The notes beneath the pieces are model-generated. The model searched no databases, was not told where the DNA came from, and saw nothing but the letters and a program-made list of their open reading frames with translations. The position numbers and the translations under genes are program-made. From contig JAKIXB010000024.1 in NCBI GenBank assembly GCA_021642125.1, positions 62,001-126,000 of the forward strand: 64,000 bases of DNA, read 5' to 3'. Positions within the stretch are counted from its first letter, which is position 1, and the number at the start of each line of letters is the position of its first letter. The DNA comes from Nothophoma quercina. Lineage: Eukaryota > Ascomycota > Dothideomycetes > Pleosporales > Didymellaceae. Shown one piece after another: positions 42,214 to 52,857 of the stretch.

Positions 42214-45200
42214 ATGACCTCTGTAGTCACCTTCGGCAACGACAACAGTGCTTTCCAAGCGGGCACCATTAACGGGCCGGTCCAAAACACCTTCCACGTC
42301 CCGTCCGGTACCGGTAGGTCAGGAGAGGATCGGAGGTTCGCTGGGTTCGAGCAAGCGCTAACCGCGACCCCGCTTCAGCACGACCAGAGACACCGCCGCT
42401 ACCGTCGATCGTGATACCGTTCGCGCGCGACAGCGACTTTGTCGAGCGAGAGAGGATACTTGAAGATCTCCAAACAAGGTGCGCCGCGCCAGACTCGTGG
42501 ACGGCGCTTGTCGGCCTTGGTGGCGTTGGGTAGGTGGTGCGCAGCTCAGCGTCAGCAGCAGCGGACACTGACCACAGCTTAGCAAGTCGCAGCTTGCCAT
42601 TGAGTATGCCTACTGTACACACATTCGTTCGCCTGAGACGTGGGTCTTTTGGGTATATGCTAGCAATGCAGCACGGTTCGAGCAGAGCTTCCGCGACGTC
42701 ACCAACAGCGTTAAGATCGCTGGACGACAAGACCCGCAGGCGAACATCTTCAAGCTAGTGCATGACTAGCTGCGTGGGTGTAAGCATTGATGGCTGCTAG
42801 TGCTAGACAACGTCGATGACGCTCGCTTCCTGCTCAACCGCCTGGCTGCAAGCTTAGCATCTCTTTCAAAGCCGCTGCGCGAGTATCTACTACACTGCGA
42901 CCGCGGCTCAGTCCTCGTCATGACACGGAATAAGGAGGCGGCGCTGAAGCTTATCGAGCAGCGCGACATCATTGAGGTGGAGCCAATGGACGAGGCGAGT
43001 GCGCTCGCGCTTCTAGAGAAGAAGCTAGGTACGCAGGTCGATAACAGCAACAACGCTGAGCTAGCTGCAGCACTCGAGTGCATGCCGCTGGCAATCGTGC
43101 AGGCCGCAGCGTACATCTCGCAGAGAGCACCTTGATACTCTTCAGCGAAGTACCTAGACGACTACAGAAAGAGTGAGCGCAAGCGGACAAGCCTTCTCAA
43201 GTATGATAACAGACAGCTGCGGCGAGACTGGCAGGCGAAGAACTCGATCGTCACGACGTGGCAGATCTCATTCAAGCACATACGGCAAGCGTGGCCGTCG
43301 GCGGCAGAGCTGCTGTCGCTGATGAGCTTTTTCGACCGGCAGGGGATACCAGAGGGCGTGCTGCGGGGTTGTGGCAAGCAGGAAGACAACGAGAGGGTGA
43401 AGGGGGGAACTGCTGACAGCGACGGGGAGGATGATGCATCGGAGTCTAGCACGAGCGTCAGAAGCAAAGAGGATACGTTCGAAGACGACGTAGTGGCGCT
43501 GCGCAACTTCTGCTTCATTTCGGACGAGACGGGCAGGACCAGCTTTGAGATGCATGCGCTAGTGCAGCTAGCGATGCGTACGTGGCTAGCAGCAAACAGC
43601 GAGCTAAAGCAGTGGCAGCAGCAGTTCATCAGCAAACTTAGCACAGCGTTTCCAACAGGAGCGTACAAGAACTGGGCAGTTTGCCAGAAGCTCTTTGTAC
43701 ACGTCAAGATGGCTGCAGCACAGAAGCTTAAAGAGAGGTCGTCATTGTTAAACTAGGCTATGTTGCTGTACCATGCAGCCTGGTACGCTTGGCAGATAGG
43801 GAATGCCGTTAACAGCGAGAAGCTGGCGTTGAAGTCAATGAAAGCGCGTGAAGGGATGCTTGGCGAAGAGCATATAGACACGCTGAGCAGCATGGGGATG
43901 GTGGGTTTGGCATACAGTCTTGGCGGCCTTTGGCATAAGGCAGAAAAGATTAGAATTCGAAAGATGAACGCGAGCAAGACAGTGCTAGGACCAGATTATC
44001 CCAATACGCTGACTAGCATGCACAACCTAGCGTTGACATACATGAACTAAGGCCGATAGGAGGATGCAGAGAAGCTACAGGTGGAGGTGCTAGAGATGCG
44101 TAAGACGAAGCTGGGAGACGACTATCTACACACGCTAACTAGCATAGGTAACCTAGCGTTAACATATATGAACTAAGGCTGATGGGAGGATGTAGAGAAG
44201 CTGCAGGTGGAGGTGCTAGAGATGCGCAAGACAAAGCTAGGAGACGACTATCTAGATACGCTAAGCAGCATGCACAACCTAGCGTTAACATACAGCAACC
44301 AAGGCTAATAGGAAGATGTGGAGACACTAAATGTAGAGGTACTAAAGACGTGTAAGACGAAGCTAGGAGACGACTATCTACACACGCTGACTAGCATGGG
44401 CCACCTAGCGTTGACATATAGCAACTAAGGCCGATAGGAGGATGCGGAGAAGCTGCAGGTAAAAGTGCTAGAGATGCATAAAGTGAAGCTAGGAGACGAG
44501 CATCTACACACGCTAACCAGCATGCACAACCTAGCATCAACATACAGCAACTAAGGCCAATAGGAAGATGTGGAGACACTAAATGTAGAAGTACTAAAGA
44601 CGTGCAAGACGAAGCTAAGAAACGACTATCCCAACACGCTAACCAGCATGCACAACCTAGCGTTAACATACAGCAACCAAGGCCAATAGGAAGATGTAGA
44701 GAAGCTAAATATGGAGGTGCTAGAGATGCGCATAACGAAGCTAGGAGATGACTATCCACACACGCTGACCAGCATGCACAACCTGGCGTTGACATACAGC
44801 AACTAAGGCCAATAGGAGGAAGCAGAGAAGCTGCAGGTGGAGGTGCTAGAGATGCGCAAGACGAAGCTGGGAGATGACTATTTAAACACGCTGAGCAGCA
44901 TACACAACCTAGCGTTAACATATAGCAACTAAGGCTAATAAGAAGATGCGGAGACACTAAATGTGGAGGTACTGAAGACGTGCAAGACAAAGCTAGGAGA
45001 CGACTATCTACACACGCTGACCAGCATGGGCCACCTAGCGTTGACATACAGCAACCAAGGCTAATGGGAGGATGTAGAGAAGCTGCAGGTGGAGGTGCTA
45101 GAGATACACAAAGCGAAGCTAGGAGACGAGCATCCACACACGCTAACCAGCATGCACAACCTAGCGTTGACATACAGCAACCAAGGCCAATAGGAGGAAG

Positions 45201-45697
45201 CAGAGAAGCTATAAGTAGAGGTGCTAGAGATGCGCAAGACGAAGCTAGGAGACGACCATCTAGACACGCTAACTAGCATGCACAACCTAGCGTTAACATA
45301 CAGCAACCAAGGCCAATAAGAAGATGTGGAGACACTAAATGTAGAGGTACTAAAGACGTGCAAGACGAAGCTGGGAGACAACTATCCATACACGCTGAGC
45401 AGCATGCACAACCTTGCCTTCATATAGAGGTCACTAGGGCAGAGTGCAGAGGCTATAGCCTTGATGCAGCAGTGCGTGCAGCAACGCCGACAAGTGCTTA
45501 GGGATGATCATCATCCAGACCTTGTGTCTTCTCTTCGAGTCCTAGAACAGTGGGAAGCAGAGGAAGCAGAGGAAGCAGAGGAAGCAGAGGAAGCAGAGGA
45601 AGCAGAGGAAGCAGGAGCAGAAGCAGAAGAGTTGGACGCTGAAGCGGCGTGCGGAGCGAAAGAGGTTTTGATTACGCAAGGCTACAAGCATGAGTAG
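42214..45697 (+). pseudogene. NB-ARC / TPR NLR, right arm copy, heavily mutated
   Basis: Exon 1 (42214-42313) encodes MTSVVTFGNDNSAFQ then AGTINGPVQNTFHV. Introns at 42314-42378 and 42530-42582 join to RPETPPLPSIVIPFARDSDF and Walker A GLGGVGKSQLAIE. Downstream are LLVLDNVDDARFLL, LECMPLAIVQAAAYISQRAP and LSLMSFFDRQGIPEGVL, closely matching the left copy. Nonsense codons: TAG 42767 (Trp), TGA 42788 (Arg), TGA 43133 (Arg), TAG 43754 (Trp), and many TAA/TAG in the TPR array. All fit C-to-T or G-to-A changes. The last part has an (EEA)n tract and a short conserved tail. Confidence 0.82.
43985..45425 (+). repeat. 126-bp TPR-coding repeats, about 11 units, mutated
   Basis: Each unit encodes a TPR of the form YSNQGRWEDAEKLQVEVLEM then KTKLGDDYLHTLTSMHNLAL. 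Nearly every unit has TAA for the Gln codon, TAG for the Trp codon, or both. The left-arm homologue has about half as many units. Confidence 0.8.
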
Positions 45698-45946
45698 TTA
45701 CAGTACTATTACTTGTAAGGCATTGTAGATAGACTGTAAATAGCGTCACGAACAAGGTGTCACAGACATATCATATTACACCTGTTTTACAAAGAAGGGT
45801 GCTTGTAATTGCAGGCTAGCTTAATGAGGGCTAGCAGATAGCAGCGGCGATGATTGGCTAAGAGCAGCAGGGGGTGTCCCTAGCTGACAGGGGTCTTCTA
45901 CAAAAGTTGCTTGTGTAAAGGGTGAGGGCGGTTTTGCAAAGAACTG
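45698..45946 (-). repeat. Right terminal inverted repeat of the 13.8-kb element
   Basis: Reverse-complement partner of 32162-32410. It ends GGCGGTTTTGCAAAGAACTG followed by TA. Confidence 0.8.
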
Positions 45947-46174
45947 TATAAGAATGGGTGCAGTGACGGCAGTACGGCGTGCATCTACTTAACTCCGTGA
46001 TCCGGCGGTTCCGAGCGTCGAGTCTTTGTTGATAAGAGAGTCTTTGGATTTCTTGGTTTATCCCTCCATTTTGAGGTTTTGCTTCAACCTTGCCACAGCG
46101 TGATATAATAGTCTGCTGCAACCCTTGAAGACTAAAGCATTCAGACTAGCCTTCGTCCCCACAGAAAATACAAC

Positions 46175-46604
46175 ATGCCGCAGTCGGGTTTATTTTGGGT
46201 CACTATATGGCTTGCAATGACTTCTGTCAAGTCAGAGGTGGGTTCAAGAGTAACAATCTATTCCGCAGCAAACTTCACGGGCACCAACAAGACTATCGAG
46301 ATACCGGAATCAGGGACATGCTTGCCTTTTGACCAACAGGTAGCTTCTGCTTATCTCTCGATTGGCCTTTTGTGCGAGCTCTATCAGTATGTTACCTCAC
46401 GTTTCAATGGTGATCCAAACTCCACTGACGATTCTCAGACAAGCCAGCGAGAACGGTAATTGCGAAGGGAATCGTGTCATCGTCCCAGGTAGCAGAGAAC
46501 ATTTATCTTTTGGAGATGACGATCAAGCTGCGATCGTGAAAGCTATCAGATGCTGGAAACTTGAACTCGCTACTAGCTCGCCCCATTGTTGGCCTCGTTG
46601 TTGA
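46175..46604 (+). CDS. Small secreted protein, beta-gamma-crystallin-like
   Basis: Two exons (46175-46386, 46439-46604) with a GTATGT...CAG intron give 125 aa. The N-terminus is a signal peptide (MPQSGLFWVTIWLAMTSVKS). The mature part, SRVTIYSAANFTGTNKTIEI then CLPFDQQVASAYLS and LCELYQ, follows the Greek-key pattern of fungal crystallin-like secreted proteins; a C-terminal CWKLEL and two more Cys suggest disulfides. It lies just outside the right end of the NLR element. An apoplastic or surface role is inferred. Confidence 0.6.
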
Positions 46605-46947
46605 ACATACATTTGGATGAGGAACAAAGGAGTTATATCATGCTGTAGTTATGATCTGAGATCGACGTGAGAGGGGTACAAGCTTCCCTATACATTAGCT
46701 TTGTGTCGGCAGCTCTGTCGCTTATTCTACTCTCAAGTGACTTGCTGATGGCAGCATCTGTATGTACGCTCAGGTTCCAGGGCCTATAACTACACCTGCA
46801 ATGACCTTACGGTCTCCACTTAGAAGCCTAGAGCCTTTAGAATTGGTGGTCGAATTATATCAAAACCATGGCAGGATCTGCAGTTCTTCCGTAAAGTCTC
46901 AGGTAGACCTGACTTGTATTGTCACTAAGAACAGACGTTAAGGTCTG
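46605..46947. other. Intergenic between convergent genes
   Basis: About 340 bp of 3' flanking sequence; nothing recognised. Confidence 0.5.
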
Positions 46948-48054
46948 TCAGTATCCATGACAATCTAACATCTTGATAGGATACTCTCCATCTCCCTCTA
47001 TGTTACCGCAGGGCACGGCCCATCCAACTTCAAACGTGTCAGGTTCGTGATATCTGAGTTTTGCATTCGGCATGCATGCGGCATCAATGGTATAGTAGGA
47101 GACAGCCATTGAGGGCGCGGTATCCCAGTCGCAAGCCGTACTGCGCTTCTCTCTTTCATGGAGCTCCATATCCGCCCGCTTAGCTTGACTCGTACCCTTT
47201 TGGACCTTGCTAGATCTTGTCAAGCTGTGTATAGAGCTTTGACAAAGCGATTGATATTTCCCTTTGTCTATCATGAAATCTGTATGATGACCCGACTCAC
47301 TCTTGTCTATTTCAAGCTTTGTTGAGGCGTACTGGTTAATGGTTGTGCTTGAATGCAGCCCCATACTTAGTGGGCTGATGGTATCGACTATATAGGTCTT
47401 TGTGTTGATAGACAATACAGAGTTGTGTGTATTGCTTCGATCTGTGGCTTGGGCAGCGACAGGGTGATTCGTGGTCGCTACTTTTGGTTTTGCAGATACA
47501 CCTCCAGGACTGACTTGAACAGCGGCACAGTTCATGAAGGACTCATGTTCACGATTCAGCCAAATCCACCCGAACAAGGCCCTGCCTTCAGGCATGCCAG
47601 TGGGCACATTGAAGTGGAATGTTTGAGCCTCAGGAGCACCTCCCACTGCTCTATGAGGGCAATTCCCGTTGAATGAAGCTGCAACTTTCCAGGACTCGCC
47701 ACGATCTGTTGAGAATCCAATCTGACATGACCCACCGTAGTGCGTCGTACCTGGGGCGCCCACAGTATAGGTGTGTTCTGAGAGTTGAAAATAGGCGCTT
47801 TGACCGGGCTTCCATATGACCTGAGACTCTTCCTTGTCAAAAAGATCGAGATGGCCACGGCAAACACCTGGACTAGAAAGTGTAGGTTGACCCTCGCTAT
47901 CGCAACAGCCGAGAGGAAAATTCAGTTCAGGGTCAGTCTCTGTGGAAACATTGTTGCATTCTTTCGCCCCACCTAGAGGACCGGGATACCACAACGACAT
48001 GTGCGCCTGCATCAGACTAGTAATAGAAAGCAGACTGATAGCTCTTAGATGCAT
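46948..48054 (-). CDS. AA11-like lytic polysaccharide monooxygenase
   Basis: Intronless, 368 aa. The signal peptide MHLRAISLLSITSLMQA ends directly before HMSLWYPGPLGG, giving an N-terminal His for the copper brace. The second His lies in GTTHYGGSCQIGFSTDRGE. CRGHLDLF, FNGNCPHRA, PEGRALFGWIWLN and ESFMNCAAVQV match the AA11 core, which oxidatively cleaves chitin in characterised members. The C-terminal 170 residues form a Ser/Thr-rich linker and an unassigned Cys-containing tail. Much closer to canonical AA11 than the gene at 14778. Confidence 0.85.
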   Translation of the reverse strand: MHLRAISLLSITSLMQAHMSLWYPGPLGGAKECNNVSTETDPELNFPLGCCDSEGQPTLSSPGVCRGHLDLFDKEESQVIWKPGQSAYFQLSEHTYTVGAPGTTHYGGSCQIGFSTDRGESWKVAASFNGNCPHRAVGGAPEAQTFHFNVPTGMPEGRALFGWIWLNREHESFMNCAAVQVSPGGVSAKPKVATTNHPVAAQATDRSNTHNSVLSINTKTYIVDTISPLSMGLHSSTTINQYASTKLEIDKSESGHHTDFMIDKGKYQSLCQSSIHSLTRSSKVQKGTSQAKRADMELHEREKRSTACDWDTAPSMAVSYYTIDAACMPNAKLRYHEPDTFEVGWAVPCGNIEGDGEYPIKMLDCHGY

Positions 48055-48916
48055 CTTGTAGTTGTGACAGCTCAGATTTGATCATGTTTGGTGTACGAGG
48101 TCTGGTTGCGCTACTGCATTGAGGATGATTCTTTATTCTAATATAGGCTACTTATGCCGTTTTGGAAGACCCGCGATTGGTCCAAGAGCAGTCAAGTTAG
48201 TTTAGCTTATGAATCATATTTGTTTTGGTTTGGCTGATGACTTTTTCCTTAGGAGAGGCTTGATGAACAGTGTCTGAAACAAGTGAAAAAACATGTGTTA
48301 CCAAGCCGTCAGAGCTGCAGCATCGCAAGGTCAGGGAATAATGAGCTGGGACTAAACTTTATGGCAATTACTCTGAATTTGGGAGATAGTTATCCGGAGA
48401 TAGTTAACGCTGTGTAGCTGAGTTACTACTTCCATCTTCACTGGAAGTAGATTTCCACAAGGTATCTTCCAGCAACAAACAGCGGAACATAAAGTCTTAA
48501 ATGGCACTGACTCCTTGAACACTGCAGGAGCCTGATCTGATGATCCTAGGACGGACAGTGTTTATCTAGTGCTTCGTTACGCGCTGCTCTTTAAAATCAA
48601 TTCCTCTCTGCTTCTTACAGCTGGTTAAGGACTAGCAGACTCTTGTAAAGATCTTAATCCATATTTGAAAAGGTAGATACCTCAAGATATAGACTAAAAG
48701 CAGGCTCTATCCTGGAATTACAAGCTGAGAATACGCAGTAGGACACATAACGCTAGGAAGAAAGTTCCTTTAGAGACATCGCAAGACTCTGCCCAACTTC
48801 GCCTGCCCATTCCAGCTTACTGTAGCTTAGGGCTACTAAAATTGCAGTGAAAAAACTGCGAAGCACCACGTAAATCCATCGAAGCAACATCTACTTGATT
48901 GTGCAACTAGCAAACC
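48055..48916. other. Intergenic, nothing recognised
   Basis: About 860 bp without a supported gene, tandem repeat or element end. Confidence 0.5.
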
Positions 48917-49903
48917 TCATGAATCATTTAAGCTGACCATCTCTCTAAGCTCTGGCAGCAGTAAAGCCACAATAACCACCGATGACGAGCCTGATGAATC
49001 TTCAGTGATTGGTAAGCCAAGTTGTCCAACTTGACACCCAAAGGTTCCTCTTGCTGTTGGATGAATGGCTGGTCTTGTCTTATTTTGTTGGAAGATCTCT
49101 GTACCTTCCTCACTGCTCGGTCTGATCTCCCTGGCCCTCCCTTTCATTCCGGCTGTAGCACTTTGATCTATTGCTAGCTTGTTTTGGTGTGCAGTCTGGT
49201 TCTCTTGGGAATTTCTCCATCGCACAGATAGCGCATGGGAATATCCTGATGATTGATAGTTAAAGCATCCAGGATTCGCGATTCGCTTCTGGTTGACTGT
49301 GGATCTGAATAGAATTTCCGAAATCTTATCCTGGCAGATCTGAAATATGAAGTCGTCTTCTTGTATGTCAAGCTGCAAGATCCAGAGTGGTTTGGGTTTT
49401 CTGACGGCGTAGAGTGAGGCGAGAAGGGTGTGATACCAGCTCGTGCCGCCCAATGTCACGTCTTTAACCAATCTGACATATTCACCAGCAACCTCGCGTA
49501 AGGCTCCATTGTTTCTACTCCAGCTCTGGACCGGTAAGTCTGCAAGAGGGCTCTGTGAGGATGCTATGGTTGTAAGAGGAGAGATCATGTGTGTAGTTGT
49601 CTCTTTGGCGGAGAAGTATACATCATCTTCGAAGATGTACGTGTCGCTTTGGTCTTCTGAGCATCCGTCAAGGCTTTCTTGGAGGCTATGCATGTGCTGA
49701 TGAAATTCGGCTTTCTCGGCAGTTCTGATTGTATGTCCTTTAGTGGTTGGCGATTCGCAATGCTGTTCATCGAGCCAAGTGTTGAGCAGAAGTATACTGA
49801 GAACGTACTGTTTTCGTCAGATTTCTGATGCCTATTAGACTAAAGAGACTGTTACCAGGATAGTATCCAGACAGGAGCGCAAAGTGCGAAGGATTGGCAG
49901 CAT
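48917..49903 (-). CDS. Hypothetical protein with N-terminal membrane segment
   Basis: Exon 1 (49903-49856, MLPILRTLRSCLDTIL) joins through a 48-bp GT-AG intron with a TCTGAC branch to a long exon 49807-48917, giving 312 aa. The junction forms one hydrophobic segment (TILYVLSILLLNTWL), a likely signal anchor. The rest is polar, with WYHTLLASLYAVRKPKPLWI, LQLDIQEDDFIFQICQDKIS and a C-terminal hydrophobic VVIVALLLPELREM. No family recognised. Exactness of the splice join supports a real gene. Confidence 0.5.
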
Positions 49904-50595
49904 GGTGAGATGTTATTTCGTTTGAGCACTGGTCATGGAACTGTTCATTAACTCTAGAACTTATATCTGATGTGTACGGCCCTACTATCACCATAGATGA
50001 TCTGCTGAGCTTTGCTGTAACATTTGTCATTGGCTGGAGAGACCTCGGTACACTAAGACACGGTGGGTTGCCCCGCCCCACTGATGCCCCTCGTATCCAG
50101 CCTGACTTAAAATCCATTATTAGCTTGCAGCTGCAGCGGCAGATGGTGATTGGCTGAACACTGTTGGGAAAGCGAGGCGTCAACAGTTCCACTGGACTGC
50201 GGTCATTGCGGTTCGAGAGATGAGGTGCCGCTGGCATTTCCCAGAAATGCTAGGTTGCCGGCCGGACCACTGTGACGGTACAGCCGGGCGAATCATATCA
50301 ACCCATCACAGCGACGATCCCTCGTTATCTGCCGTACGACCCGCGATAGATGGATGGCAGCTCAGCCACATCTTTGAGATGCTGTGATGGTTTGAGGTGG
50401 ACTCGACACCTAACCATCACAATGCTCACTTCATATCACGCTGCCACAGGAAAAATCCGGCACTGCATAGATGATCAGTGAGCCGCACAGACGTATAATC
50501 TCAGGACTGGCTGCTGACCGTATACCTAGACTGTTCCTCGAGACCATTTCAAGCTTCTATCCATTGATTGAGTATCCCATAAAGTCGATAACGCT
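49904..50595. other. Divergent intergenic region
   Basis: About 690 bp between two divergent unknown genes; no coding frame supported. Confidence 0.45.
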
Positions 50596-51250
50596 ATGCC
50601 ACCTATATATGATTGGACAACGTCCCAGAAGCGGTCTGTGAAGTCTCTCTTTAGTCTTGTAATTGATGAGACTAAGCACGGAGAAGCTGCCTGGAAATGG
50701 CTTTTAGAAACGATTCGACTGTTCGAGACGCGGAGCGAATTTCACACTTGGCAGATTGCTCATGCCCTGTTGCTTGCACAGTCAACCCGATGGCACATTT
50801 GCGATTGGCGAGCTCGCGTAGAAGGTCTTCGGACATGGCAGCATGATCACGCCTGTGCATTGACCAGATCAGTGGTCACACCTCAAGCCTTGTGCGCTTT
50901 GATGTCCATGATCACGGAGCACGGTAAGCACCTGTTTCCTGCTTGCTTATCAACACTTATGCAAAACGTTGGTAGTGTTGAAATCGGATACTATGTGTCA
51001 AAGAATGCGACTTCTCGTATACGGTCTATTTAAGCCGGAGGATATTCCCTACTGGGACAAAGAAGCATTGTGTTTTCAAGATGTACTCAACTACCGTAAG
51101 TGTGTTTTAGGATATCCTTTAGAGTGCGGCAGATGCTGGCGCTGGGAATATCTGGATGCAGGCGCTTGGGATAAGATAAGACGGTCAGAAAAGAAACAGG
51201 GCCTTCCGCACATCAAGCGGTTAGCCTCAAAAGTCGTCCGTAGGCTGTGA
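50596..51250 (+). CDS. Hypothetical protein, 200 aa
   Basis: Two exons (50596-50923, 50976-51250); the GTAAGC...GGTAG intron is 52 bp and the join is in frame (MITEH-VLKSDTMCQRM). The protein is rich in Trp, His and Cys: WHICDWRARVEGLRTWQHDH and ECGRCWRWEYLDAGAWDKI. A basic C-terminus follows. No domain recognised; the paired Cys/Trp motifs might bind metal or nucleic acid, but this is not testable from the sequence alone. Confidence 0.45.
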
Positions 51251-51483
51251 GACATTGTTGAACGCTTCGTTCAGATAAGGAAGGTAAGGTCAAGCGAGAC
51301 CGTATTCTTTTGCGGCATCTTGCTTCAAGCCCAAGGTATATCGCTGCTTGAGATTAAGCTTCTGCTTAGTGTATGATGTCTGAGTCTGAATTTGCCCAAG
51401 ACCTGACGCATATGACAGGGTTTGGCTCGAGAAAGCATATGTACCACTGTATCTACCGGCTGTAATAGTGTCAGCCTATTGCA

Positions 51484-52050
51484 ATGCAATGCAAGCGCAA
51501 AGTCCCTTTCATCGACCTAACAGTCGAAACCGATCTATGTACACGGTGTTGTACCGAGCTGGGGAAAGGATCAGGTACTGCTAGCCATATATGGTGCCTG
51601 CGAAGATGCCGATGTGTAGGTCACCCGCCTTTGAGAGAACGTTTTCTTCTAAATTTTCCGCCAGATAATCTGCGCAAAATGTAGAGCTAGGAGACTCTCA
51701 CCTCTGCTCTGCTGTTCTCGTTACGATCATCGTCAGTCTGGACTACAACGCCCGTTGCGTGTGTACAACCTTGATTGTGGTATATGTAACGTAGAACCAG
51801 ATGATCTGCGCGTTCGTCTGGATTGCGGTATGTACTCGATTAGCAATAACCTTCACGGTTGACAAAAGCAGGCCACGTATATTGTCGTCAATGCATCTTG
51901 GAATGGGCGCGGGAGTGCAAAGGCCGGGAGACGAGATGCGCTAGCCTAGTTGTCTGTCCTATATGTAAAGCGCCCACGAAAACGTCAAAGCTGCTCAAAG
52001 ACCGCGCTATAGTCAGACCTGGGGCTGTTGAGACCACTGTTCTAGTGTAA
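51484..52050 (+). CDS. RING-finger protein, probable E3 ligase fragment
   Basis: The last intron (GTATGT...AGCAG, about 51829-51872) joins DCGICNVEPDDLRVRLDCG to HVYCRQCILEWARECKG and then VVCPICKAP. This completes a C3HC4-type RING: CxxC, CxHxxC, xxC, CPxC. Earlier exons from the ATG at 51484 (MQCKRKVPFIDLTVETDLC) are likely, but the middle intron boundaries near 51570-51690 are uncertain. RING proteins usually recruit ubiquitin-conjugating enzymes. Short and probably single-domain. Confidence 0.55.
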
Positions 52051-52073
52051 TATTACATGGCTATCGACACTAC

Positions 52074-52647
52074 CTACACTGATGTAGACATGGTGGGATA
52101 AGTTGACCCAGAAGTAGATGCGATGCTAGTAGCACTTAATGTTCCAGCAGGTGGACAAGTTGTTGTACCGTTGACACATGTGTAACTTCCTACTCTTTCT
52201 TTAAACTCTTCGGAAATTCCAGCACCTGGAAACCAGACTCCTTCGCGGCCGCCCCATCCATCCCACTCCACACTGCAATTTTCGTCACTGACCTGCTTTA
52301 GTTGTAACATGGACATGATTAGGGCGAAGATCTCACCTATAGAAACGACAACATAGTCCAAGATCAATCGCAATAGATGCGACTTCGTTCATATTGTCGG
52401 TGGGCACGCATTTCAGTGGAGAAGTCACCATGGGCTTGCAATTGGCCCAGTTCTCCTTTGAGCAGAAATGAATCTGAATATATCGTCAATACGTTTTGAG
52501 GAAATTGTGTTTACGGCCTACATTGCGTGAACAGTCCAAAGCCATAAGTCGATTCTGAGAGAGACTGAGAGTCATCGTTTCAGATCTGGCCACTGGAAAT
52601 CCACCGAAGAAGCTCAGTACGCTGGTCAGAAATAGATGAGGTTTCAT
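52074..52647 (-). CDS. Small cysteine-rich secreted protein
   Basis: Three exons (52647-52522, 52473-52337, 52287-52074) join exactly to 158 aa. The signal peptide is MKPHLFLTSVLSFFGGFPVA. The mature part has regularly placed Cys: ALDCSRNIHFCSKENWANCK, KCVPTDNM, LGLCCRFYSDENCSVEWDGW, SYTCVNGTTTC. The spliced CCRFYSDENC junction supports the intron choice. A Ser/Thr-rich tail follows. This is the profile of an effector-like or surface-active secreted protein; no family is named. Confidence 0.6.
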
Positions 52648-52857
52648 TGTTTGTGTGATGATATCCTACATTCAGGTCCTTCCGGATCATTTATGGTCTT
52701 CGAATAGGGGCACATTTGTGAGACCATCGAAATTGTGCCCACCATCTTTGATATTTGACCTGCTGCCATAGATGTAATCTCAGCATTCGAGTGTACTCGA
52801 ACTTCCATCCTTACGTACTTTCTTTTACTTCATCTTAGACAAAGCTTATCATTCAGC

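Larger units (their letters stand above)
32162..45946. mobile_element. Putative 13.8-kb TA-flanked element with NLR-bearing inverted repeats
   Basis: The two ends are inverted copies starting CAGTTCTTTGCAAAACCGCC. Each is flanked by TA (32160-32161 and 45947-45948), the target duplication of Tc1/mariner elements. Outside the TA the flanks do not match, so the repeat stops exactly there. Inward, about 250 bp of non-coding arm aligns at high identity (by eye), then the two NLR genes continue the inverted similarity. Inside are CorA-like, PNP, DD34E transposase and an unknown gene. A composite formed by inverted duplication with a coincidental TA is the alternative. The size would be extraordinary for this superfamily. 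Confidence 0.55.

Noticed and set aside
44050..45430. Alternative genetic code or programmed readthrough of TAG/TAA in the TPR array
   Set aside because: Intact genes in the window end normally with TAG, TAA or TGA. The internal stops fall where neighbouring repeat units have CAA, CAG or TGG, so point mutation explains them.
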